Assembly: GCF_008180155.1 (NCBI RefSeq)
Contig: NZ_VSZS01000068.1
Span: forward strand, 62,001-126,000
Length of the DNA stretch: 64,000 nucleotides
DNA from: Neoaquamicrobium microcysteis
Lineage (GTDB): Bacteria > Pseudomonadota > Alphaproteobacteria > Rhizobiales > Rhizobiaceae
Direction of reading: 5' to 3'
Of the stretch, positions 37,018 through 44,890 are shown one piece after another. Within the stretch, counting starts at the first letter, position 1. Every line of letters begins with the position of its first letter. A program made the position numbers and the translations under genes. The notes beneath the pieces were generated by a model. It had not been told where the DNA came from. It worked only from the letters and a program-made list of their open reading frames with translations, and made no database searches.

Positions 37018-38061
37018 ATGAGGGCCCTCGCCGCCTGGGGCGTGCTGATAGTTCTTTCGGCCATGCTTTTCGGCCTGCTGGAATGGGCCGATCTGCCGGC
37101 GGCCATGCTGATCGGCACCATGGTCGCCGGTATCGTCGTGGGCGTGCGCGGCGGGAAGATATCCGTTTCGCCTCTTGCGTTCGGAGCCGCGCAGTCGATG
37201 GTGGGGTGCCTGATCGCAGCATCGCTGACGCCGGCGATCCTTCCCGTCTTCATGGCCGAATGGCACCTGTTCGTGCTTTCGATCCTTGCGACCGTCGCGG
37301 CCAGCAGCGCGCTGGGCTGGATGATAAGCCGGTGGAAGGTGCTGCCGGGGACGGTCGGCGTTTGGGGTTCGGCACCCGGTGCGGCAACCGCGATGGTGCT
37401 GATGGCAGGGGCCTTCGGGGCCGACCAGCGGCTCGTCGCCTTTATGCAGTATCTGCGTGTCATCATGGTGAGCGTGGGAGCGGCGCTGGTGGCGCGGCTG
37501 TGGGTGGATACGGGCGACGTGGCCCTGCCCGACCCAGTCTGGTTTCCGCCCCTTGACCCGCACGGCTTCGGCCTGACGCTCGGCGTGGCCGTTGCGGGCA
37601 CCGTCATTGGCTGGATCGTACGACTGCCCTCGCCTCATTTTCTGGGGCCGCTGGTGCTCGGCTCGATAGCGCATCTGGCGTTTGGCCTCGAACTCCAGAT
37701 ACCGCATTGGCTGATGATGCTCAGCTTTGCCGTGGTGGGCTGGGCCATAGGGCTGCAGTTCCGCAGCGAGACACTGCGCCACGCGGCCCGCGCGCTGCCG
37801 CAGGTGGTGCTGTCTATACTGGCACTGATGGTGTTTTGCGGCGCCATCGCCTTCGTGCTGGCCCATGAGATGGGCATCGACCCGCTGACCGCCTATCTGG
37901 CTACCAGCCCCGGCGGAATGGACACCGTGGCGATCATTGCTGCCGCCACGCACAGCGTGGATGTGTCGTTCGTGATGACGATGCAGGCGCTGCGGTTCGT
38001 GTTCGTGCTGGTGATGGGGCCATCGATCGCGCGGGCAGTGGCGAGGCTGGTCAAGACATAG
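37018..38061 (+). CDS. AbrB-family integral membrane protein (TIGR03082-type, formerly 'ammonia monooxygenase' family)
   Basis: The 347-residue protein has about ten membrane segments in two homologous halves, each with a Gly/Ala-rich turn (MLIGTMVAGIVVGVRGG and the later GFGLTLGVAVAGTVIG region) and a conserved TSPGGMDTVAIIAAA near the C-terminus. Despite the family name it is not a DNA-binding AbrB; function is unknown, probably transport. An 8-codon open frame with its own AAGG ends in the start codon (ATGA) and might couple translation. Confidence 0.85.
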   Translation: MRALAAWGVLIVLSAMLFGLLEWADLPAAMLIGTMVAGIVVGVRGGKISVSPLAFGAAQSMVGCLIAASLTPAILPVFMAEWHLFVLSILATVAASSALGWMISRWKVLPGTVGVWGSAPGAATAMVLMAGAFGADQRLVAFMQYLRVIMVSVGAALVARLWVDTGDVALPDPVWFPPLDPHGFGLTLGVAVAGTVIGWIVRLPSPHFLGPLVLGSIAHLAFGLELQIPHWLMMLSFAVVGWAIGLQFRSETLRHAARALPQVVLSILALMVFCGAIAFVLAHEMGIDPLTAYLATSPGGMDTVAIIAAATHSVDVSFVMTMQALRFVFVLVMGPSIARAVARLVKT

Positions 38062-38404
38062 CGGCGGCTTGTCCCGCTGCCGGCAAAACAAACGCGGCGC
38101 AACAACGTTGCGCGTATCCTGCCGACCGCAACCCTTTATTTCAGGATTGAAACATCGAGCGCAAGAAGCGCGAAAACGGCGTTATAGATGGCACCTCTTC
38201 TATGCCGTCCCCGCCCTTTTAGAGCGCATTTTAAATAACCAAAATCAATTACTTACCCTGGGTCAGCATCGCCATGGTTGCGGCCGAAAATGGGCGCTTT
38301 TCAAACACGATCCCCTCCCTTATGGTACGCCCCCAATCGTGGGCGGGCGAAGGCCCTCACGGGGAACAGTGAAAAACAAACAAACAAAGCTTTTGGGAGC
38401 TACC
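38062..38404. other. Intergenic region upstream of the peptide ABC transporter
   Basis: This 343-bp gap holds a short GCGCAAC-AAC-GTTGCGC hairpin at 38097-38113 without a T-run, an AT-rich patch (TTTTAAATAACC) near 38230, a CGCCC/GGGCG inverted repeat near 38326-38345, and an A-rich stretch just before the binding-protein gene. It must hold a promoter, but I cannot place -35 and -10 boxes with confidence. No coding sequence is convincing. Confidence 0.55.
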
Positions 38405-39979
38405 ATGCGAAAACTACTTATCACCGCGAGCATGCTCGCGCTGGGCGCCGCTGTGATGCCGGCGTCGGCCGAGACTGTTCGCTGGGCTCGCGCGTCCGAC
38501 GCGCTGACGCTCGATCCGCACTCGCAGAACCAGGGCGTGACCCACAACTTCAACCACCACATCTACGAGACGCTGCTGAACCGCGACGTCGAGGGCAACC
38601 TCGTTCCGCGCCTGGCGACCGAGTGGTTCGTGAAGGAAGACGATCCGACCGTGTGGGTGTTCAAGCTGCGTGAGGGCGTGAAGTTCCACGGCGGCGAAGA
38701 CTTCACCGCCGAGGACGTCGTGTTCTCGCTCGACCGCGCGCGCACCGAAAAGTCCAACATGCGCCAGCTGCATGCCGACGTGGAGTCGGTGTCGGCTGTG
38801 GACGACCTGACCGTCGAAGTGAAGATGAAGGGCCCGTCGCCGCTTTATCCGAACAACGTGACCAACACCTTCATCATGGACAAGGGCTGGTCGGAAGAGA
38901 ACGACGTAGTCGAGGTGCAGGACTTTGCTGCCGGCGAGGACAACTACGCCGTGCGCAACACCAACGGCACCGGTCCCTACGTGCTGACCTCGCGCGAGCC
39001 CGACGTGCGCTCGGTGCTGACCGCGTTCGACGGCCACTGGGCCGAGGCGCCGGACGTGACCGAAATCATCTACCTGCCGATCCGCGAGAACGCGACCCGC
39101 GTTGCAGCGCTGCTCTCGGGCGAAGTCGATCTCGTCCAGGACGTGCCGGTGCAGGACATCGAGCGCCTGAGCGCAACCGATGGTGTGAAGGTCAACACCG
39201 GACCGGAAAACCGCATCATCTACTTCGGCTACAAGTTCGGCGACGAGCCGCTGAAGTCGTCCAACATCACCGACAAGAACCCCTTCAACGACCCGAAGGT
39301 GCGCGAGGCGATGGAGCTGGCGATCGACCGTGAGGCGATCCAGCGTGTCGTGATGCGCGGCCAGTCGGTGCCGGCCGGCGTCGCGACCCCGCCCTTCGTC
39401 AATGGCTGGACGCCGGAACTCGACGCCTACCCGGCGCCGGACGTGGAGAAGGCCAAGGCGCTGCTGGCCGAAGCCGGTTACGCAGATGGCTTCACCGTGA
39501 CGCTCGACACCCCGAACGACCGCTACGTCAACGACGAGGCGATCAGCCAGGCCGTCGTCGGTATGCTCGGCCAGATCGGCATCCGCGTGACGCTGGCTTC
39601 GCGCCCGGTGGCGCAGCACTCGCCGATCATCCTGGCAAACGACACGGACTTCTACCTGCTGGGCTGGGGCGTTCCGACCTTCGATTCGGCCTACATCTTC
39701 AACGATCTGGTCCACACCAAGGACGGCAACTACGGCGCCTACAATGTGGGCCTGTATTCCAACCCGGACCTCGACACGAAGATCCAGTCGCTGGGCACCG
39801 AGACCGACCTGGACAAGCGCAATGCGACTGTCGCGGAGATTTGGGAAGTGGTGAAGGCAGACCGCGTCCTGCTGCCGATCCACAACCAGGTTCTGGCCTA
39901 CGCGATGAAGGAAGGTCTCGACCTGCCCGTTCATCCGGAAAACCAGCCGCTGCTGAACGAACTCAAAGTCGGCGAATAA
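38405..39979 (+). CDS. Extracellular solute-binding protein (family 5) of a dipeptide/oligopeptide ABC transporter
   Basis: The 524-residue periplasmic protein has a Sec signal (MRKLLITASMLALGAAVMPASA, cut before ETVRWA). The family 5 SBP signature follows: DPHSQNQGVTHNFNHHIYETLLNRD, VFKLREGVKFHGGEDFTAEDVVFSL. GGGAG precedes ATG 38405. It binds peptides or similar oligomers for the two permeases and two ATPases downstream. A terminator-like hairpin follows it, so it is probably made in excess of the membrane parts. Confidence 0.93.
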   Translation: MRKLLITASMLALGAAVMPASAETVRWARASDALTLDPHSQNQGVTHNFNHHIYETLLNRDVEGNLVPRLATEWFVKEDDPTVWVFKLREGVKFHGGEDFTAEDVVFSLDRARTEKSNMRQLHADVESVSAVDDLTVEVKMKGPSPLYPNNVTNTFIMDKGWSEENDVVEVQDFAAGEDNYAVRNTNGTGPYVLTSREPDVRSVLTAFDGHWAEAPDVTEIIYLPIRENATRVAALLSGEVDLVQDVPVQDIERLSATDGVKVNTGPENRIIYFGYKFGDEPLKSSNITDKNPFNDPKVREAMELAIDREAIQRVVMRGQSVPAGVATPPFVNGWTPELDAYPAPDVEKAKALLAEAGYADGFTVTLDTPNDRYVNDEAISQAVVGMLGQIGIRVTLASRPVAQHSPIILANDTDFYLLGWGVPTFDSAYIFNDLVHTKDGNYGAYNVGLYSNPDLDTKIQSLGTETDLDKRNATVAEIWEVVKADRVLLPIHNQVLAYAMKEGLDLPVHPENQPLLNELKVGE

Positions 39980-39995
39980 TCTGACACGCACCATC

Positions 39996-40028
39996 TGGCC
40001 CGCTGCGCTTTGCGCGGCGGGCCATTTT
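39996..40028 (+). terminator. Terminator-like hairpin between the binding protein and permease genes
   Basis: TGGCCCGCTGCGC-TTT-GCGCGGCGGGCCA forms a 13-bp stem with one G-T pair, followed by TTTT. It lies 16 bp after the binding-protein stop codon, inside an otherwise co-oriented transporter operon. Partial termination or 3'-end protection of the upstream message is likely. Confidence 0.82.
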
Positions 40029-40163
40029 CGATAGCATCCCGTCCGCATGCGGCAGACGGTTCCAGGCTGCGTGGCACTGCCGCGCGGCCTGTTGGCCTAC
40101 GTCGCATCCGGCGCAGCCCATCGCGCGCCACCCAGGGATCGTGCCCATCCGGGGACCTTAGCC

Positions 40164-41147
40164 ATGCTAGCCTTCATTCTACGGCGGCTCGCCCAGTCCA
40201 TCGTCGTCATGCTGGTCGTTGCCCTCATATCCTTCATGCTGTTCCGCTATGTCGGCGATCCGATCGCTTCCATGCTGGGGCAGGAATCGCGCCTTTCCGA
40301 CATCGAGGAACTGCGCCAGCGGCTCGGCCTGAACGATCCGTTCTACATCCAATTCGCCCGCTTCATCGCCAATGCGGTGCAGGGCGAGTTCGGCATTTCC
40401 TACCGGCTGCAGCAGCCGGTGAGCGAACTCATCATGACGCGCCTGCCGGCGACCATCGAGCTGGCCTTCACGTCGGCGCTGATCGCGCTGGTGTTCGGCA
40501 TCACGCTGGGCGTCTTCACTGCGCTGAAGCCGAAGAGTTTCGCAACCGCGGCGATCATGACACTGTCGCTGGTCGGCGTTTCGCTGCCGACCTTCCTGAT
40601 CGGCATCGGCCTGATCTACATCTTCGCGGTGGAGCTGCAATGGCTACCCTCGTTCGGACGTGGAGAGGTCGTCGACCTGGGATGGTGGCGAACGGGCCTG
40701 CTGACTGAATCGGGCAGGCGCTCGCTGATCCTTCCTGCGATCACGCTGTCGCTGTTCCAGCTCACGCTCATTATGCGCCTCGTGCGCGCCGAGATGCTGG
40801 AAGTGCTGCGCGCAGACTACATCCGCTTCGCCAAGGCCAGGGGCCTGTCGCAACGTGCGATCAATTTCGGCCACGCGCTGAAGAACACGCTGGTGCCCGT
40901 CATCACTATCACGGGCCTGCAGCTCGGCTCGGTCATCGCATTCGCGATCGTCACCGAAACGGTCTTCCAGTGGCCGGGCGTCGGTTCGCTGTTCATCAAC
41001 TCCGTGCAGGTTGTCGACGTGCCGGTGATGGCGGCCTACCTGATGTTCATCGCCTTCGTCTTCGTCGTCATCAACCTGATCGTCGATATCCTCTACTACG
41101 CCGTCGATCCGCGCCTGCGGGTGCACTCCATCGGCGCGGGGAAATAG
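40164..41147 (+). CDS. Peptide ABC transporter permease, DppB-like
   Basis: The 327-residue integral membrane protein has about six helices and the permease EAA-like loop (RADYIRFAKARGLSQRAINFGHALKNTLVPV). GGGGA precedes ATG 40164; upstream in-frame codons come from the intergenic region. It lies 2 bp before the second permease gene. Confidence 0.94.
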   Translation: MLAFILRRLAQSIVVMLVVALISFMLFRYVGDPIASMLGQESRLSDIEELRQRLGLNDPFYIQFARFIANAVQGEFGISYRLQQPVSELIMTRLPATIELAFTSALIALVFGITLGVFTALKPKSFATAAIMTLSLVGVSLPTFLIGIGLIYIFAVELQWLPSFGRGEVVDLGWWRTGLLTESGRRSLILPAITLSLFQLTLIMRLVRAEMLEVLRADYIRFAKARGLSQRAINFGHALKNTLVPVITITGLQLGSVIAFAIVTETVFQWPGVGSLFINSVQVVDVPVMAAYLMFIAFVFVVINLIVDILYYAVDPRLRVHSIGAGK

Positions 41148-41149
41148 CC

Positions 41150-42118
41150 ATGTCCGCACAAGACAATCTCACCGCACCCACGGCAGCGCCCGTGGCACCC
41201 AAGCCGCCGTCCAGGCTCTATCGCATCTGGGACTCCGACGTTTTCTACTCGTTCCGGCGGTCGCCAGTCACGATCGTGGCGGCGATCGTCACTGTCACGA
41301 TGCTGCTGGCGGCGCTGTTTGCGCCGTGGATCGCGCCCTACAACCCGTTCAACCCGGCAAGCCTAAACCTCATGGACGGCTTCACGCCGCCGATGACGGA
41401 ATCGATGATGGGCAACTTTTTCGTGCTGGGCAGCGACCATCAGGGCCGCGACGTGCTGTCTACCATCCTTTACGGCAGCCGCGTCTCGATCTTCGTGGGG
41501 CTTTCGGCCACGCTGTTCGCGATGACGCTGGGCGTGTCGCTCGGGCTGGCCGCCGGCTATCTTGGCGGTACGACCGACAGCGTCATCATGCGCATCGCCG
41601 ACATCCAGCTTTCGTTCCCGGCGATCCTGATCGCGCTGCTGATCTTCGGCGTGGCGCGCGGCATCATTCCGCCCAGCCGACAGGAGAGCATGGCGATCTA
41701 CGTGCTGATCGTCGCCATCGGCCTGTCGAACTGGGCGCAGTTCGCGCGTACGGTGCGCGGTGCAACGATGGTGGAGCGGCAGAAGGACTACGTGTCGGCC
41801 GCCCGCATCATGGGCGTGCACCCGCTGGCGATCCTCATCCGCCATGTGCTGCCGAACGTCACCGGTCCGGTGCTGGTCATCGGTACGATCGGGTTGGCGC
41901 TGGCCATCATCGAGGAAGCGACGTTGTCGTTCCTGGGTGTGGGCGTGCCGCCGACCCAGCCGTCGCTGGGAACGCTGATCCGCATCGGCCAGCAGTTCCT
42001 GTTCTCGGGCGAATGGTGGATCCTGCTCTTCCCCGCCATCACGCTCGTCATGCTCGCACTCGCGGTCAACCTGCTGGGCGACTGGCTGCGCGACGCGCTC
42101 AACCCGCGGCTGAGGTAG
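41150..42118 (+). CDS. Peptide ABC transporter permease, DppC-like
   Basis: The 322-residue protein has the DppC-type N-terminal cytosolic stretch, then six helices and the EAA loop (QKDYVSAARIMGVHPLAILIRHVLPNV). It pairs with the DppB-like permease to form the channel. Start at ATG 41150, 2 bp after the preceding stop codon. Confidence 0.94.
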   Translation: MSAQDNLTAPTAAPVAPKPPSRLYRIWDSDVFYSFRRSPVTIVAAIVTVTMLLAALFAPWIAPYNPFNPASLNLMDGFTPPMTESMMGNFFVLGSDHQGRDVLSTILYGSRVSIFVGLSATLFAMTLGVSLGLAAGYLGGTTDSVIMRIADIQLSFPAILIALLIFGVARGIIPPSRQESMAIYVLIVAIGLSNWAQFARTVRGATMVERQKDYVSAARIMGVHPLAILIRHVLPNVTGPVLVIGTIGLALAIIEEATLSFLGVGVPPTQPSLGTLIRIGQQFLFSGEWWILLFPAITLVMLALAVNLLGDWLRDALNPRLR

Positions 42119-42122
42119 GACC

Positions 42123-43106
42123 ATGACCGAACCCGTTCTTTCGGTCAGGAACCTGACCGTCGAGTTCCCCACGCGCCGCGGCACGCTGACGGCGATCGAC
42201 AACATCTCTTTCGACATCGCGCCCGGCGAAGTGCTGGGCGTGGTGGGCGAATCGGGCGCAGGCAAGTCGATGACCAGCGCCGCGGTCATCGGCCTGATCG
42301 AACCGCCCGGCCGCATCGCAGGTGGCGAGATCAAGCTGAACGGCAAGCGCATCGACAATTTGTCGGAAAAGGAGACGCGCAAGATCCGCGGCAAGAAGAT
42401 CGGCGTGATCTTCCAGGACCCGCTGACCTCGCTCAACCCGCTCTACCGGGTGTCGCAGCAGCTGATCGAGACCATCCGCACGCATCTCCCGCTTTCGGAA
42501 GCCGATGCGCGCAAGCGGGCGATTTCGCTGCTGGACGAGGTGGGCATCCCCGCCGCCGCCCGGCGCATCGACGACTATCCGCACCAGTTCTCGGGCGGCA
42601 TGCGCCAGCGTGTCGTTATCGCGCTGGCTCTGTGCGCGGAACCCGACCTGGTGATCGCCGACGAGCCGACAACGGCGCTGGACGTGTCGGTGCAGGCGCA
42701 GATCATCGAGGTGATGAAGAAGCTCTGTGCAGAGCGCGGCGCGGCCATCATGCTCATCACCCACGACATGGGCGTGATTGCCGAGACGGCGGATCGCGTT
42801 GCGGTGATGTATGCCGGGCGCATCGCGGAGATCGGCCCGGTGCGTGACGTCATCAAGGATGCCAAGCATCCCTACACGAGCGGGCTGATGGGATCGATCC
42901 CGTCGCTGACCAGCGACCTCGAACGGCTCGTGCAGATACCGGGCTCGATGCCGCGGCTGTCGGCGATTCCCAAGGGCTGCGCCTTCAACCCGCGCTGCCC
43001 GCAGGTATTCGATCGCTGCCGCGTCGAGCGGCCCGACCCGCTCGACGTCGGCGACCGCAAGGTGGCCTGCTGGCTTTATGACGACCGCAAGGAGCAGGCC
43101 GCATGA
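42123..43106 (+). CDS. Peptide ABC transporter ATP-binding protein, DppD-like
   Basis: The 327-residue ATPase has Walker [10 protein letters not shown] near 43-51, Q-loop [11 protein letters not shown], signature FSGGMRQRV, Walker [13 protein letters not shown] and the C-terminal oligopeptide-transporter domain with the [11 protein letters not shown] iron-sulfur-type cysteine region. Start at ATG 42123, 4 bp after the permease stop codon; its end overlaps the next gene by 4 nt. Confidence 0.95.
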   Translation: MTEPVLSVRNLTVEFPTRRGTLTAIDNISFDIAPGEVLGVVGESGAGKSMTSAAVIGLIEPPGRIAGGEIKLNGKRIDNLSEKETRKIRGKKIGVIFQDPLTSLNPLYRVSQQLIETIRTHLPLSEADARKRAISLLDEVGIPAAARRIDDYPHQFSGGMRQRVVIALALCAEPDLVIADEPTTALDVSVQAQIIEVMKKLCAERGAAIMLITHDMGVIAETADRVAVMYAGRIAEIGPVRDVIKDAKHPYTSGLMGSIPSLTSDLERLVQIPGSMPRLSAIPKGCAFNPRCPQVFDRCRVERPDPLDVGDRKVACWLYDDRKEQAA

Positions 43107-44098
43107 GCGCGCCCCTTCTCGAAGTAAGGAACCTGTCGCGCCGCTTCGACGTATCGAAGCCGTGGCTGAACCGCGTGATCGAGCGCACCGACAAGGTCTA
43201 TCTCAAGGCCGTCGACAACGTGTCGTTCTCGATCAACAAGGGCGAGACGCTGGCACTGGTGGGTGAATCGGGCTCGGGCAAATCCACCATCGCGCGGCTG
43301 ATCGTCGGGCTGCTGGACCCGAGCGAAGGCGAAATCCTGTTCGAGGGCAAGTCGCTCTCGGCGGGCCTGCAAGGGGCGGAAGCGAGACGGCTGCGTCGCA
43401 AGTTCCAGATGATTTTCCAGGACCCGTTCGCCAGCCTTAATGCGCGCTGGCGGGTCTCGGACATCATCGCAGAACCGCTCAAGGTGTTCGAGCGCGGGCT
43501 TTCCTCGCTCGACCGGCGCAGGCGTGTGGGCGAACTTCTGGAACTTGTCGGCATGTCGGCGGAGGACGGGATCAAGTTCCCGCACCAGTTTTCCGGCGGC
43601 CAGCGGCAGCGCATCGCCATTGCGCGTGCGCTCGCATCCAAGCCGGAGTTCATCGTCTGCGACGAGCCGACATCGGCGCTGGACGTGTCCGTGCAGGCGC
43701 AGATCCTGAACCTGATGAAGGATCTGCAGAACGAGTTCGGCCTGACCTACCTGTTCATCAGCCACGACCTGTCGGTGGTGCGCCACATGGCTAACAGGAT
43801 CGGCGTGCTGTATCTCGGGCGTCTCGCCGAGGTGGCGGAATCGAAGACGCTGTTCCTCCAGCCCAAGCATCCATACACGCGCATGCTGCTGGATGCGGTG
43901 CCCGATCTTGAGATGACCGGGCGCAAGCGCAAAAGGGTGGAGGGGGAAATACCGAACCCGATCGATCCGCCGTCCGGTTGCGCTTTCCATCCGCGTTGCC
44001 CGTTCATCTTCGACCGATGCAAAGCGGAGATACCGGCCCTGCTGGAGAACGGCATCAGCCAGACGGCTTGTCACGCGGTTGAGGAAAGGCGAATCTAG
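43103..44098 (+). CDS. Peptide ABC transporter ATP-binding protein, DppF-like
   Basis: The 331-residue ATPase has Walker A GESGSGKSTIA, Q-loop IFQDPFASLNA, signature FSGGQRQRIAIARAL, Walker B FIVCDEPTSALD and the C-terminal CAFHPRCPFIFDRC. It forms the ATPase pair with the preceding gene product (ATGA overlap). It ends the five-gene transporter operon. Confidence 0.95.
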   Translation: MSAPLLEVRNLSRRFDVSKPWLNRVIERTDKVYLKAVDNVSFSINKGETLALVGESGSGKSTIARLIVGLLDPSEGEILFEGKSLSAGLQGAEARRLRRKFQMIFQDPFASLNARWRVSDIIAEPLKVFERGLSSLDRRRRVGELLELVGMSAEDGIKFPHQFSGGQRQRIAIARALASKPEFIVCDEPTSALDVSVQAQILNLMKDLQNEFGLTYLFISHDLSVVRHMANRIGVLYLGRLAEVAESKTLFLQPKHPYTRMLLDAVPDLEMTGRKRKRVEGEIPNPIDPPSGCAFHPRCPFIFDRCKAEIPALLENGISQTACHAVEERRI

Positions 44099-44177
44099 AC
44101 CCATATAGACCGCAGCGAAATTCGGATCGGGCGCGGTGTTGATCCGCGCCCGATTCACGAGTGAAGGAGGGATCGCC

Positions 44178-44732
44178 ATGACGAATGAAAACTGGGTCGA
44201 AGAAGTTCTGGACTTCTGGTTCAAGGAACTGACCCATGAGGAACGGTTTGGCGGAGCGGCGGAAACCGACGAGAAGATACGCAGCCGCTTCGGCGCGCTT
44301 TACGACAGGCTCAAGGCCGACTTCCGCCTGGATAGCGTGGCGGATGCCCGGACGGCACTGGCCGCGATCATCGTGTTCGACCAGTTTCCGCGCAACATCT
44401 TCCGCAGGACGCCGGCCGCCTTCGGCACCGATGACCTTGCACTGGGCATCGCCCGGCGCGCATTGGAAAACGGTTTCGACCATGAGGTCGAACCGGAATC
44501 AAAGTCGTTCTTCTATATGCCGTTCATGCATTCTGAGGTTACGGCGGACCAGGAACGCTGTGTCGACCTCTTCCGCGCGCTCGGCGCCGAGGAAGGGTTG
44601 AAATACGCTATCGAGCATCGCGACATCGTCGCGCAATATGGACGCTTTCCTCACCGCAACAGGGTGCTGGGCCGTGACAGCACGACCTCCGAGATCGAAT
44701 TTCTGAAGGGCCACGGAGGCTATGGGCAATAG
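44178..44732 (+). CDS. DUF924-family protein
   Basis: The 184-residue cytoplasmic protein has the family's N-terminal motif (VLDFWFKELTHEERFGG) and the conserved IIVFDQFPRNIFR and MPFMHSEVTADQERCVDLF. DUF924 proteins are all-helical TPR-like proteins of unknown function. A strong GAAGGAGG precedes ATG 44178. It follows the transporter by 79 bp and may be co-transcribed. Confidence 0.87.
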   Translation: MTNENWVEEVLDFWFKELTHEERFGGAAETDEKIRSRFGALYDRLKADFRLDSVADARTALAAIIVFDQFPRNIFRRTPAAFGTDDLALGIARRALENGFDHEVEPESKSFFYMPFMHSEVTADQERCVDLFRALGAEEGLKYAIEHRDIVAQYGRFPHRNRVLGRDSTTSEIEFLKGHGGYGQ

Positions 44733-44737
44733 AACGC

Positions 44738-44783
44738 ACCTTGCGCGCAAACCTTGCGCGCAACGCGTTTGTCGCACTAGATA
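44738..44783 (+). promoter_or_regulatory. Tandem palindromes and promoter upstream of fadD
   Basis: ACCTTGCGCGCAA occurs twice in tandem at 44738-44763. Each copy holds the perfect palindrome TTGCGCGCAA. The second TTGCGC (44754-44759) can be a -35 box, with TAGATA at 44778-44783 after an 18-bp spacer. The sites are therefore well placed for regulation of fadD. Confidence 0.58.
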
Positions 44784-44890
44784 GAAATACCAAGCGGGGA
44801 TGCATCCAAGCGCCGGCCAGGCAGTTTGATTGTAGGAACGCGCGTCCATAGGCGCGGGCAGTCCCCGGATATCGAGGAGGAGAACCAGAC

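Noticed and set aside
38097-38113. GCGCAAC-AAC-GTTGCGC hairpin as a terminator for the AbrB-family gene
   Set aside because: No T-run follows and the stem is short; role is unclear.
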